Shown: in pieces, positions 48,116 through 57,939 of the stretch | Position numbering within the stretch: the stretch's first letter is position 1 | Layout of the letters: each line of letters begins with the position of its first letter | Source of the DNA: Pseudonocardia broussonetiae | Lineage (GTDB): Bacteria; Actinomycetota; Actinomycetes; Mycobacteriales; Pseudonocardiaceae | DNA length: 64,000 nt | Assembly: GCF_013155125.1 (NCBI RefSeq) | Contig: NZ_CP053564.1 | Span: 5,029,501-5,093,500 of the forward strand | Direction: 5' to 3' | Notes under the pieces: model-generated | What the model was told of the DNA's origin: nothing | The model's database searches: none | What the model saw: the letters and a program-made list of their open reading frames with translations, nothing else | Position numbers and translations under genes: made by a program

Positions 48116-49480
48116 ATGGATCCCCTGTTGATCGTCGGGCTGCTGTTCCTGGCACTCGTCGTCGTGTCAATCATCAAGGCGGTGCAGATCATCCCGCAGG
48201 CCACGGCCGCGGTCATCGAGCGCCTCGGGCGCTTCAAGGGCACGGCCGACCCCGGGCTCGTGTTCCTGGTGCCCTTCGTCGACAAGGTGCGCGAGCGCAT
48301 CGACCTCCGCGAGCAGGTCGTCTCGTTCCCGCCGCAGCCCGTGATCACGCAGGACAACCTGACGGTCAACATCGACACCGTCGTCTACTACACCGTCACC
48401 GACCCCAAGGCCGCGGTGTACGAGATCTCCGACTACATCCTCGGCGTCGAGCAGATCACCACCACCACGCTGCGCAACGTCGTCGGCGGCATGAGCCTCG
48501 AGGGCACGCTGACCTCGCGCGACGAGATCAACACGGTGCTGCGCGGCGAGCTCGACGACGCCACCGGCCGCTGGGGCATCCGCGTCGGCCGCGTGGAGAT
48601 CAAGGCGATCGACCCGCCCGCGTCCATCCAGGAGTCGATGGAGCGGCAGATGAAGGCCGACCGCGAGAAGCGGGCGATGATCCTCACGGCCGAGGGCCAG
48701 CGGGAGTCGGCGATCCGCAGCGCGGAGGGCCAGAAGCAGAGCCAGATCCTCATGGCCGAGGGCGCCAAGCAGGCCGCGATCATGGAGGCCGAGGCGGAGC
48801 GCCAGTCGGCGATCCTGCGGGCGCAGGGCGAGCGGGCCGCGCGGTACCTGGAGGCGCAGGGCGAGGCGGCGGCGATCGAGAAGGTGTTCGCCGCGATCAA
48901 GGCCGGGCGCCCGACGCCGGAGCTGCTCGCCTACAAGTACCTGGAGACGCTGCCGGAGATGGCGCAGGGCGGGGCCAACAAGGTCTGGATGGTGCCCACC
49001 GACTTCGGCAAGGCCCTGGAGGGCTTCACCCGGATGCTGGGCGCGCCCGGCGAGGACGGCGTCTTCCGGTTCACCCCGTCCGAGGTGGACGACACCGCGC
49101 GGGCGGGGCGCCCGCAGGACGACGAGGAGTCGATGAAGCACTGGTTCGACACCTCGACGAACCCGGAGATCGCCAAGGTCGTCGCCGACGCGGAGGCCGA
49201 GGCGCGCCGCGAGGTGCCCGCCCTGGGCTCCGTCTCCCCGAGCCCGGCGCCGATGGCCGTGCCGCGCCCGGCCGAGCAGCGGGAGATCCCGCCGCACCTG
49301 CCCCCGCCCGCCCAGATCTCCCCGTCGGCGCCGACGACCAACGGCGGCTCGCACAGCGGCTCGCCCAGCGGTTCGCCCAGGGGTTCGCACAGCGGGGAGC
49401 ACGAGAGCTCGGTGCCCACGCCGCCCCGCGGCGTCCCGGTGGTGGAGAAGCCGGGCTACCCCTCGCCGCCGCCGGCGTGA
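48116..49480 (+). CDS. SPFH/Band 7 protein (stomatin-like)
   Basis: A 454-residue membrane-anchored SPFH protein: one N-terminal membrane helix (~4-20), the Band 7 domain (IIPQATAAVIERLGRFKG to RVEIKAIDPP, ~25-180), then a charged Glu/Ala coiled coil of RESAIRSAEGQ-type repeats (~185-265). The C-terminal ~90 residues are Pro/Ser/Gly-rich with GSPSGSPRGSHSG repeats and look disordered. Such proteins form membrane microdomain scaffolds with NfeD. A GAGAGGG site precedes the ATG. It is equivalent to Rv1488. Confidence 0.92.
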   Translation: MDPLLIVGLLFLALVVVSIIKAVQIIPQATAAVIERLGRFKGTADPGLVFLVPFVDKVRERIDLREQVVSFPPQPVITQDNLTVNIDTVVYYTVTDPKAAVYEISDYILGVEQITTTTLRNVVGGMSLEGTLTSRDEINTVLRGELDDATGRWGIRVGRVEIKAIDPPASIQESMERQMKADREKRAMILTAEGQRESAIRSAEGQKQSQILMAEGAKQAAIMEAEAERQSAILRAQGERAARYLEAQGEAAAIEKVFAAIKAGRPTPELLAYKYLETLPEMAQGGANKVWMVPTDFGKALEGFTRMLGAPGEDGVFRFTPSEVDDTARAGRPQDDEESMKHWFDTSTNPEIAKVVADAEAEARREVPALGSVSPSPAPMAVPRPAEQREIPPHLPPPAQISPSAPTTNGGSHSGSPSGSPRGSHSGEHESSVPTPPRGVPVVEKPGYPSPPPA

Positions 49481-50140
49481 CGTTCGTCCGCACCCCCGCG
49501 GACCTGCTCACCCTGCTCGACGACCTGCTCACCGGGCAGGACGGCGCGCGCTGGGACGCGTTCTTCGCCGACCGCGCGCGCCCCTGCCCGTTCCTGGTCG
49601 ACCTGCCCGACGAGAACCTCGCCGGGTGGGTCGAGCAGGGCGTGCTGGCACCCGGCCGCGCCCTCGAGCTGGGCTGCGGGCACGGCCGCAACGCCGTGCA
49701 CCTGGCCCGGCACGGCTGGCGCGTCGACGCCGTCGACTTCTCCGCCACCGCGCTGGACCGCGCCCGGGAGTCCGCCGCTGCCGCGGGCGTCGACGTCACC
49801 CTCCACCACGGCTCGGTCCTCGACCTGCGGCCCGACGAGGGCGGCTACGACCTCGTCTACGACTCCGGCTGCTTCCACCACGTGGCCCCGCACCGCCGCC
49901 CGCAGTTCGTCGACGTGGTGCGCCGCGCGCTGGCCCCGGGCGGGCGGTTCGGGCTGGTCTGCTTCTCGCCGGAGGGCGGCAGCGGGCTCACCGACCGCGA
50001 GGTCTACGAGCGGCGCACGCTGGGCGGCGGCCTGGGCTACTCGGAGGATCAGCTGCGGGCGCTGTGGTCCGACGGGTTCGTCGTCGACGAGCTGCGGCCA
50101 CTGCGCGCCGGAGTGCCGGGCCGGTTCGGCGAGGAGTTCC

Positions 50141-50907
<767 letters not shown>

Positions 50908-50911
<4 letters not shown>

Positions 50912-51672
50912 GCCGTCAGCAGCCCGGTGGTGGCCAGCGCGGCGGCGACGACGACGGGGGACAGGCCCAGCAGCCAGTGCCGCCGGGTCGTCACCGCGTC
51001 GGTGAGGCGGGGCATCTCGCCCGCCCAGCCGCGCGACAGCATCGCCAGGTGCACCCGCTCGCCGCGCTCGTAGGAGCGGATGAACAGGGCGCCGACCCCG
51101 CGCGCGGTGGCGCCGGCCTGCCACAGGAAGCGGGGGTCGTGGCCGCGGGAGATGCGGGCCAGGCGCATCCGGCGGGCCTCCCCGGCGATGACGTCGACGT
51201 AGCGGAGCATGAGGGTCGCGATCGTGACGACCAGCGACGGCGCGCGCAACCGCTGGAGCCCGAGCAGCAGGTCGCGCAGCGGGGTGGTGGCCGCGAGCGT
51301 CAGCGACGTCAGCACGCCCAGCGTCCCCTTGACGACGATGTTCCACGCGCCGAGCAGTCCCGGCTCCGACAGCGTCAGCCCGAGGACCTCGACGAACGGG
51401 CCGGCCTCGGTGAACGGCAGCAGCACGGCGAGCACCAGGAACGGCGCCTCGATCAGCGAGCGCACCGCGATCCAGCCCGCCGGGATCCGCGCGACGGCCC
51501 ACACCGCGGCCAGCAGCACGAGGTACCCGCCGAACACCGCGAAGGCCTCGCGCGGGGTGATCACCACGCAGACGACGCCCAGGAACGCGGCGACGATCTT
51601 GACCTCCGCCGGCAGCCGGTGCACCGGCGACGAGCGGGCCAGGTACAGCGGGTGGGAGTGCCCGGCCCCCAC
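50908..51672 (-). CDS. cbiQ: ECF transporter T component CbiQ
   Basis: A 254-residue membrane protein with about five or six helices that couples CbiO to the CbiM substrate unit. Coupling-helix signatures with Ala-Arg-Gly are visible: RRMRLARISRG and ERVHLAMLSRGW. The GTG start shares a base with the upstream stop (TAGTG). Confidence 0.9.
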
Positions 51673-52013
51673 TACGGGGAACTGCGCGTGCGCAGCAGCC
51701 AGAACAGCCCGCCCGCGACGACGAGGGTGACGATCACGCCGACGATCCCGGCCAGCCCGACGGTGCCCTCCCCGCCGCCGACCGCGTAGTCGGCCAACGG
51801 GCTGTCCGCCAGCCGGTGCTCGTCGGCGTTCTGCGCGATGCAGGTGCCCGCGGCCGGCTCGCCGGCGTCGTCGAGGGTGCAGCCCGAGAGCGTGACGGTG
51901 TCGAGGCCGTCGGGGTCGGGGCTCGCGAGGTAGGACAGGCCGCCGGCGACGAGGATCGCGATGAGGAGGAAGCCGAGGTAGAAGCGCGTGGCGCCGCGGG
52001 ACGGGGCGGTCAC
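51672..52013 (-). CDS. PDGLE-domain protein (CbiN-like component)
   Basis: A 113-residue protein with membrane helices near both ends and the family's Pro-Asp-Gly-Leu motif (SPDPDGLDTV, ~residues 33-42). It takes the place of CbiN in CbiMNQO transporters. A Cys-containing extracellular loop (SGCTLDDAGEPAAGTCIAQ) separates the helices and is unusual for the family. GTG start overlapping the cbiM stop. Confidence 0.85.
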   Translation of the reverse strand: MTAPSRGATRFYLGFLLIAILVAGGLSYLASPDPDGLDTVTLSGCTLDDAGEPAAGTCIAQNADEHRLADSPLADYAVGGGEGTVGLAGIVGVIVTLVVAGGLFWLLRTRSSP

Positions 52014-52762
52014 GACGGCGTCCCCTCGGCGGTGCGGGTGTCGGCGGTGCGGGTGTCGGCGCTGCGCGTCCCGGCGCTCCGGACGCGCACGGCCGGCGCC
52101 GGGCGGGAGGTCCGGAGCAGGTGCACGAGGTCGGGCCGGACCGAGGCGACCGCGCCGACGGTGGCCGCGGTGATCACGCCCTCGCCGATGCCGATCAGCA
52201 CGTGCAGCCCCACCATCAGCCCGAGGACGGTGCCCAGCGACGCACCACCGGCGCCGCCCAGGGCGTACTGCAGCACGAACGCCAGCGACGCGACGACGGT
52301 GTTGACCAGCGCCGCGACGAAGGAGACGGCCACCAGCCCGCCACGGCCCCGGGCGGCGAACCGGCGCAGCGCCACCGCGACGCCGTAGCCGACGAACACG
52401 CCGACCAGGGCCATGTTGGTGATGTTGGTGCCCAGCGCGGTGAGGCCGCCGTCGGCGAACAGGACCGCCTGCACGACGAGCACGATCGCGATGCACATCG
52501 ACCCGACCCACGGCCCGACCAGGATCGCGACCAGCGCGCCGCCGAGCAGGTGGCCCGAGGCCCCGGGCAGGATCGGGAAGTTGATCATCTGGACGGCGAA
52601 CACGAACGCGGTGACCAGGCCGGCCATCGGCGCGGTGCGGTCGTCGAGGTCGCGGCGGGCCCGGGTGGCGGCGACGGCGAGCCCGACCGCCGCGACGACC
52701 CCGAACAGCAGGGCCGTGGGCGGGCTGACCAGCCCGTCGCTCATGTGCATGGCGAGAACCAT
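52010..52762 (-). CDS. cbiM: Cobalt/nickel ECF transporter substrate component CbiM
   Basis: A 250-residue membrane protein that binds Co2+ or Ni2+. The metal site in this family uses the N-terminal Met-His; here Met-His-Met-Ser-Asp-Gly begins at residue 5, so ATG 52750 would give the functional N-terminus. However, TAGTGT (52769-52774) is 6 nt before ATG 52762, suggesting the mRNA starts there. Other motifs are FAVQMINFPILPGASGHLLGG and GTNITNMALVG. A cytosolic tail has SADTRTADTRT repeats. Co versus Ni is undecided. Confidence 0.88.
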   Translation of the reverse strand: MVLAMHMSDGLVSPPTALLFGVVAAVGLAVAATRARRDLDDRTAPMAGLVTAFVFAVQMINFPILPGASGHLLGGALVAILVGPWVGSMCIAIVLVVQAVLFADGGLTALGTNITNMALVGVFVGYGVAVALRRFAARGRGGLVAVSFVAALVNTVVASLAFVLQYALGGAGGASLGTVLGLMVGLHVLIGIGEGVITAATVGAVASVRPDLVHLLRTSRPAPAVRVRSAGTRSADTRTADTRTAEGTPS

Positions 52763-52783
52763 CCGGTCACACTAAGCGCGAGG

Positions 52784-52808
52784 TGTGCGCAGCCGCAAAA
52801 GATGTGCG
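52784..52808. promoter_or_regulatory. TGTGCG direct repeat before cbiM
   Basis: TGTGCG occurs at 52784-52789 and 52803-52808, 19 bp apart, just upstream of the cbiM -10-like box. It may bind a nickel or cobalt regulator. I saw no cobalamin riboswitch here. Confidence 0.3.
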
Positions 52809-52816
52809 ACTAATGG

Positions 52817-53176
52817 TCAGGCCGGGTAGTCGACGTGGAACGACCCGATGAACGTGAGCGTGTTGCCGTCCGGGTCGGTGAGGGCCGAGAGCGTGACGCC
52901 GTTCGTCACCTCCTGGACCTCCCCGGGCTCCAGCCCGGCCGCGCGCAGGCCCTCGACGTGGGCCGGGAGGTCGTCGACGGCGAGGTTGAGCAGCCCGCGC
53001 CCGGCGCGCTCGGCGTCGACCCAGACCTGCACCCAGCCGCCCTCGGTGAGGCGCCACTCCGCGAGCGGCGGCATGGGGGTGTTGTCGGGCGCGCGGCCGA
53101 ACAGCCGCTCGTACCAGGCGCGGGAGACGTCGATGTCGGAGACCGGCAGGACGGACAGGACGTGGTCGATGCTCAT
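52817..53176 (-). CDS. VOC-family (glyoxalase-like) protein
   Basis: A 119-residue single-domain VOC protein: VLSVLPVSDIDVSRAWYERLFGRAPD at the N-terminus and LTDPDGNTLTFIGSF at the C-terminus, the usual two beta-alpha-beta-beta-beta modules. Members are metal enzymes or resistance-type binding proteins. The specific role is unknown. Confidence 0.82.
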   Translation of the reverse strand: MSIDHVLSVLPVSDIDVSRAWYERLFGRAPDNTPMPPLAEWRLTEGGWVQVWVDAERAGRGLLNLAVDDLPAHVEGLRAAGLEPGEVQEVTNGVTLSALTDPDGNTLTFIGSFHVDYPA

Positions 53177-53235
53177 GGGAGTTCCGACCGGCCGGGCCCC
53201 GGTAAGTCATCGGTGCCGTTCGAGCAGGCCGGGCA

Positions 53236-54708
53236 TCAGCCCCCGAACGCGATGCCCACGTACTTGGTCTCCAGGAACTCGTCGATGCCGACGCTGCCGC
53301 CCTCGCGGCCCAGACCCGACTCCTTGATCCCGCCGAACGGCGCCGCCGGGTTGGACACCAGCCCGGTGTTGAGGCCGATCATGCCCGCCTCCAGCCGCTC
53401 GCTGACCCGCAGCGCGCGCGTCAGGTTCTCCGTGAACAGGTAGCTGACCAGCCCGAACTCGGTGTCGTTGGCCGCCGCGACGGCTTCGTCCTCCTCGTCG
53501 AACACGGTGATCGCCGCGACCGGGCCGAAGATCTCCTCGTGGCTCAGGCGGGCCTCGAGCGGCACGCCGGTGAGCACGGTCGGCGGGTAGAAGTGCCCCG
53601 GACCGTCGCCCGGCTCGGCCCCGACCTTGACCGAGGCGCCCTTGTCGAGGGCGTCCTGCACGAGCGTGACGACCTTCTCGCGGCTCTTCGCGTTCACCAG
53701 CGGGCCCACCTGCACGCCGTCCTCGGTGCCGCGGCCGACGACCAGCGCGCCCATCCGCGCGGCGAGCTTGTCGGCGAACGCGTCGGCGACGGTGCGGTGC
53801 ACCAGGAACCGGTTGGCCGCGGTGCAGGCCTCGCCCATGTTGCGCATCTTCGCCGCCATCGCGCCCTCGACCGCCTTGTCCAGGTCGGCGTCGTCGAACA
53901 CGATCAGGGGGGCGTTGCCGCCGAGCTCCATCGAGGTGCGCAGGACCTTGTCCGAGGCCTGCTCGAGCAGCTTCTTGCCCACCGGCGTCGACCCGGTGAA
54001 CGACAGCTTGCGCGCACGACCGTCGCGGATCAGCGGCTCCATGACCGCGCCGGCGTTCGAGGTGGTGATGACGTTGAGCACGCCGTCGGGCAGTCCGGCC
54101 TCGACCAGGATCGCGGCGAGCGCGTGCATCGACAGCGGCGTCAGCTCCGAGGGCTTGATCACCATGGCGCAGCCGGCGGCGATCGCCGGGCCGATCTTGC
54201 GGGTGCCCATGGCCATCGGGAAGTTCCAGGGCGTGATCAGCAGGCAGACGCCGACCGGCTGCTTCATGACCATGAACCGGCTGGTGCCGGCCGGGGCGAC
54301 CGCGTAGCCGCCGTCGATCCGCACGGCCTCCTCGGAGAACCAGCGGAAGAACTCCGCGGCGTAGGTGATCTCGCCCTTGGACTCGGCCAGCGGCTTGCCC
54401 ATCTCCATGGTCATCAGCAGCGCGAGGTCGTCGATCCGCTCCATGAGCAGCTGGTAGGCGCGGTGCAGGATCTCCCCGCGCGCCCGCGGCGCCATCGCGG
54501 CGAACGACGACTGGGCCGCGGCCGCGGCGGCGAGGGCCTCCATGCCGTCCTCCGGACCGGCGTCGGCGACCTCGACCAGCGTCTTGCCGGTGGCGGGGTC
54601 GTCGACGGGGAGGGTGGCGCCGGACGCGGCCGGCCGCCAGGACCCGCCGATGAACAGTCCGGTGGGGACGGCGTCGAGGACCCGGGCTTCGTCGGTCGGA
54701 TTCGTCAT
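53236..54708 (-). CDS. gabD: NAD(P)-dependent succinate-semialdehyde dehydrogenase-like
   Basis: A 490-residue aldehyde dehydrogenase. Catalytic residues are Asn162 (PWNFP), Glu261 (MELGGNAP) and Cys295 (NMGEACTAANR). The cofactor motif FTGSTPVGK and the C-terminal PFGGIKESGLGREGG are typical of the GabD branch. It oxidises succinate semialdehyde to succinate (GABA breakdown) or related aldehydes. The start at 54708 begins the conserved protein. It is divergent from the acyl-CoA dehydrogenase pair. Confidence 0.88.
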   Translation of the reverse strand: MTNPTDEARVLDAVPTGLFIGGSWRPAASGATLPVDDPATGKTLVEVADAGPEDGMEALAAAAAAQSSFAAMAPRARGEILHRAYQLLMERIDDLALLMTMEMGKPLAESKGEITYAAEFFRWFSEEAVRIDGGYAVAPAGTSRFMVMKQPVGVCLLITPWNFPMAMGTRKIGPAIAAGCAMVIKPSELTPLSMHALAAILVEAGLPDGVLNVITTSNAGAVMEPLIRDGRARKLSFTGSTPVGKKLLEQASDKVLRTSMELGGNAPLIVFDDADLDKAVEGAMAAKMRNMGEACTAANRFLVHRTVADAFADKLAARMGALVVGRGTEDGVQVGPLVNAKSREKVVTLVQDALDKGASVKVGAEPGDGPGHFYPPTVLTGVPLEARLSHEEIFGPVAAITVFDEEDEAVAAANDTEFGLVSYLFTENLTRALRVSERLEAGMIGLNTGLVSNPAAPFGGIKESGLGREGGSVGIDEFLETKYVGIAFGG

Positions 54709-54793
54709 GGTCGCGATGCTGCCACCCGGGTTCTGCGGACGCAGCCCCCGGTTCCGGGTGCCGTCGCGTCGACCCATGGCGCAGGATGGGGCC

Positions 54794-55963
54794 GTGACGT
54801 CCACGTTGAACCGGTTGCCGGCGCTGGTCCCACCGCCCACCGAGCTGCCACCCCGCGTCGCCGCGCTGCGGGCGCAGGTGCGGGAGTTCCTGGCCGAGGA
54901 GCGCGCCGCGGGCGCCTGGACCCCGCGCGCCGACGTCTGGCTCTCGGGCTGGGACGAGCGCTTCACGAAGGAGCTGGGCCGGCGCGGCTGGCTGGGGATG
55001 ACGATCCCCGTCGAGTACGGCGGCCACGGCGCCACCGCGCTCGACCGGTACGTCGTCACCGAGGAGCTGCTCGCCGCGGGCGCGCCGGTGGCCGCGCACT
55101 GGGTCGCCGACCGCCAGATCGGTCCGACGCTCCTGCGCTTCGGCACCGAGGAGCAGCGGCAGCGCTACCTGCCGCGGATCGCGGCGGGGGAGTGCTACTT
55201 CGGCATCGGGATGAGCGAGCCCGACGCGGGGTCCGACCTGGCCGCGGTGCGCACGAAGGCCGTGCAGGTCGACGGCGGCTGGGAGCTCACCGGCACCAAG
55301 GTCTGGACCTCGGGCGCGCACCACGCGCACGCGTTCTTCGCGCTGGCCCGCTCGGCACCGCGCGAGGAGGAGAACCGGCACGCCGGGCTCTCGCAGTTCA
55401 TCGTCGACCTCGACTCGCCCGGCGTGCAGATCCGCCCGATCCCGCTGCTCACCGGCGCGCACCACTTCAACGAGGTGGTGTTCGACCGCGTGTTCATCCC
55501 TGACAGCCAGGTGCTCGGTGAGCTGGGCGGCGGCTGGGCGCAGGTCACCGGGGAGCTGGCGTTCGAGCGCAGCGGCCCCGAGCGGTTCCTCTCGACGTTC
55601 CCGCTGCTCACGGCGATGCTCGGCGAGCTGGCCGGTACGTCGGGCACCGAGCGCGAGGTGGGCCGGATCGTCGCGCGGCTGTGGACGCTGCGGCGGATGT
55701 CGCTGGCGGTGGCCGGGTCGCTGGAGTCGGGGGAGGCGCCGGAGCTGGCGGCCGCCGTCGTCAAGGACCTGGGCACGCGGTTCGAGAACGAGATCGTCGA
55801 CGCGGCGCGCACGCTGGTGGCGGTGCCGCCCGACCCGGGCGCGGAGTCCGGGTTCGCCCGGCTGCTGGCCGACGCCGTGCTGCACGCCCCCGGCTTCACG
55901 CTGCGGGGCGGGACCAACGAGGTGCTGCGCGGCATCGTCGCGCGCGGGATGGGGCTGCGCTGA
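54794..55963 (+). CDS. Acyl-CoA dehydrogenase (subunit 1 of a pair)
   Basis: A 389-residue flavoprotein of the acyl-CoA dehydrogenase fold: IGMSEPDAGSDLAAVRTKAV (FAD contact), TGTKVWTSGAHHA, and C-terminal LRGGTNEVLRGIVARGMGL. GTG 54794 has AGGA upstream; ATG 54776 is an alternative. It overlaps the next gene by one base (TGATG), the arrangement of mycobacterial FadE heteromers that degrade sterol or branched acyl-CoAs. The substrate is not determined. Confidence 0.87.
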   Translation: MTSTLNRLPALVPPPTELPPRVAALRAQVREFLAEERAAGAWTPRADVWLSGWDERFTKELGRRGWLGMTIPVEYGGHGATALDRYVVTEELLAAGAPVAAHWVADRQIGPTLLRFGTEEQRQRYLPRIAAGECYFGIGMSEPDAGSDLAAVRTKAVQVDGGWELTGTKVWTSGAHHAHAFFALARSAPREEENRHAGLSQFIVDLDSPGVQIRPIPLLTGAHHFNEVVFDRVFIPDSQVLGELGGGWAQVTGELAFERSGPERFLSTFPLLTAMLGELAGTSGTEREVGRIVARLWTLRRMSLAVAGSLESGEAPELAAAVVKDLGTRFENEIVDAARTLVAVPPDPGAESGFARLLADAVLHAPGFTLRGGTNEVLRGIVARGMGLR

Positions 55964-56970
55964 TGCCATCGGAGATCCTGGAGCTGGCCGAGTCCGTCCT
56001 GGTCGGGAGCGCGACCAGCGGCACCGGACTCGACACCGCACTCTGGAAGGCCCTCGACGAGACCGGCCTCGCCCGGCTCACGCTGCCCGAGGCCGCCGGG
56101 GGCAGCGAGGCGTCCTTCGCCGACTCCGCCGAGGTGCTGCAGGCCGCGGGGGCGCACGCCGCGCGCGTGCCGCTCGTCGAGACCGACCTGCTGGCCGGGT
56201 GGCTGCTGCACGCCCACGGCCTCGCGGTGCCCGACGGCCCGCTCACCGCGGTGGCCGGTGACCTCGCGGTCGACGGCACGGCCGTGCGCGGCGAGCTGGT
56301 GCGCGTCCCGTGGGCGCGCGGGGCGGGCGCGGTCGTCGTGCTCACGCCGACGCACGTGGTGCTGCTGCCCGTCGACGGCCTCACGGTCACCGAGGGCACG
56401 AACCTCGCGGAGGAGCCGCGCGACCGGGTCGTCGTCGACGTCGCGGACGCGACCCTCGCCCCCGTCGTGGCGGGTGCGGCGGCCGAGCTGCGGCTGCGCG
56501 CCGCCCTGGGGCGGGCGCAGCTGCTCGCCGGGGCCGCGCGCGGTGCGGTGGCGCGGACGGTGCAGTACGCGGGGGAGAGGGTGCAGTTCGGGCGGCCGAT
56601 CGGCAGGTTCCAGGCCGTGCAGCAGCAGCTCGCGCTGGCCGCGGCGGAGGTGGCGGCGGCCGGTGCGGCCGCGTCCGCGGCGGCGGCCGAGGTCGACCGC
56701 GCCGGGTTCGGCGACCCGGCCACCGCGTTCGCCGTGGCGGCCGCGAAGGCCCGCACCGGGGAGGCCGCGGGGGAGGTCGCGCGCGTCGCCCACCAGGTGC
56801 ACGGGGCCATCGGCTTCACCCGCGAGCACGACCTGCGGCTGCTCACCACGCGGCTGTGGGCGTGGCGCGACGAGGACGGCTCCGACGCGCAGTGGCAGGC
56901 CGAGCTCGGGGCCACGGTCCTCGCGGCGGGTGCCGACGCGCTGTGGCCGATGGTGACCGGCACCCCCTGA
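55963..56970 (+). CDS. Acyl-CoA dehydrogenase (subunit 2 of a pair)
   Basis: A 335-residue, shorter and divergent acyl-CoA dehydrogenase-like protein. The N-terminal half is degenerate, but the C-terminal part is clear: TVQYAGERVQFGRPIGRFQAVQQQLA and VARVAHQVHGAIGFTREHDL. Small second subunits like this complete the active site of alpha2-beta2 FadE heterotetramers. It starts within the stop of the upstream dehydrogenase, so the two are coupled. Confidence 0.87.
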   Translation: MPSEILELAESVLVGSATSGTGLDTALWKALDETGLARLTLPEAAGGSEASFADSAEVLQAAGAHAARVPLVETDLLAGWLLHAHGLAVPDGPLTAVAGDLAVDGTAVRGELVRVPWARGAGAVVVLTPTHVVLLPVDGLTVTEGTNLAEEPRDRVVVDVADATLAPVVAGAAAELRLRAALGRAQLLAGAARGAVARTVQYAGERVQFGRPIGRFQAVQQQLALAAAEVAAAGAAASAAAAEVDRAGFGDPATAFAVAAAKARTGEAAGEVARVAHQVHGAIGFTREHDLRLLTTRLWAWRDEDGSDAQWQAELGATVLAAGADALWPMVTGTP

Positions 56971-56988
56971 CGACCGGGCTCTAGGGAA

Positions 56989-57011
56989 ATGCGTACGCAT
57001 CCGGGTACGCT
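56989..57011 (+). promoter_or_regulatory. Promoter/operator of the Fic toxin-antitoxin operon
   Basis: ATGCGTACGCAT (56989-57000) is a perfect 12-bp palindrome, followed by TACGCT (57006-57011), a -10 box 6 nt before the antitoxin ATG. The half-site GTACGC recurs across both. This fits autorepression by the Phd-like antitoxin and a leaderless operon. Confidence 0.6.
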
Positions 57012-57017
57012 CCGGCC

Positions 57018-57341
57018 ATGCTGCTGCCCCAGGTGCTGTCGTTCCGCGAGTTCCGCGCCGGGCTGGCGGCCACGCTGAAGCGCGTGCAGGAGCCCGACGC
57101 GGAGCCCGTGTTCGTGGGGGCGCACCGCAAGCCCGAGGCCGTCGTCATGTCGGTGTCGCACTACCAGCACCTGCGCGACCGCGCGGAGCGGCGCGAGGCC
57201 GTGGCCGAGGCGCTGGCGTCGGTGCGGGCGGAGGGGGCGGAGCCCAGCGCCGACGGTCTGCGCCTGTTTGCCGCGGTCGCCGCGGGCACGCTCACCACCG
57301 ACGAGATGCGCGAGCAGATCCTCGCCCGCTACCGCCCGTGA
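57018..57341 (+). CDS. Fic antitoxin: Phd-like front with VbhA-like inhibitory motif
   Basis: A 107-residue antitoxin. Residues ~5-50 read as a Phd/YefM-type DNA-binding fold (LSFREFRAGLAATLKRVQ, PEAVVMSVSHYQHL). The C-terminal half resembles VbhA/FicA: Ser68-x-x-x-Glu72-Gly73 in ASVRAEG is the (S/T)xxxE(G/N) motif that blocks ATP binding in Fic enzymes, followed by AVAAGTLTTDEMREQILARY. The stop region overlaps the fic start (GTGA). It probably both neutralises Fic and represses the operon. Confidence 0.82.
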   Translation: MLLPQVLSFREFRAGLAATLKRVQEPDAEPVFVGAHRKPEAVVMSVSHYQHLRDRAERREAVAEALASVRAEGAEPSADGLRLFAAVAAGTLTTDEMREQILARYRP

Positions 57342-57913
57342 CCTGGGACCCCTACCTCGATCTCGACTCCGGAGTCCTGCGCAACCGCCTCGGCATCACC
57401 GACCGGACCGAACTGGCCCAGGTCGAGGCCGAGCTCTCGGGCACGCGCCTCGTCGACCTGGCGTCGACCGACCTCCCCGGCCACTACGACCTCGTCCACC
57501 TGCGCGCCTTCCACCGCCACGTCTTCGGCGACGTCTACGACTGGGCCGGCGAGCTGCGCACGGTCGCGATCGGCAAGGGCGCCGCGTTCTGCTCGCCGCA
57601 GGACCTGCCGTCGGCGGGGGAGCGGCTGTTCGTGCAGCTCGCCCGCCACCGCTGCCTGCAGGGCCTCGACCGCGACACCTTCGTCGACGCCCTGGCCTGG
57701 CTGCTGGGCGCGATCAACGGCCTGCACCCGTTCCGGGAGGGCAACGGCCGCACCCAGCGCGCCTTCCTCGGCCAGCTCGCCCGCACCGCCGGGCACCCGG
57801 TCCGCTGGGTGGCGATGGACCCGGCCGAGAACGTGGCGGCCTCCCGGGCCGCGCACGTCGACGGCGACACCGCCCCCCTGCGCGCGATGCTCGACGGTCT
57901 CGTCGACCGCTGA
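57338..57913 (+). CDS. fic: Fic-family AMPylating toxin
   Basis: A 191-residue Fic-domain protein. The active-site loop is canonical: HPFREGNGRTQR at residues 130-141, with catalytic His130, Mg-binding Glu134 and the final Arg141 that binds ATP gamma-phosphate. No internal inhibitory helix is seen, so this is a class I Fic restrained by the separate antitoxin upstream. Targets of related toxins include DNA gyrase and topoisomerase IV. GTG start overlapping the antitoxin gene. Confidence 0.92.
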   Translation: MTWDPYLDLDSGVLRNRLGITDRTELAQVEAELSGTRLVDLASTDLPGHYDLVHLRAFHRHVFGDVYDWAGELRTVAIGKGAAFCSPQDLPSAGERLFVQLARHRCLQGLDRDTFVDALAWLLGAINGLHPFREGNGRTQRAFLGQLARTAGHPVRWVAMDPAENVAASRAAHVDGDTAPLRAMLDGLVDR

Positions 57914-57939
57914 GCGCACTCACGTCCACTTACGTCCAC

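Noticed and set aside
52763..52816. Cobalamin riboswitch before cbiM
   Set aside because: The intergenic region is only ~54 bp, far too short for a B12 aptamer, and no B12-box-like sequence is present.
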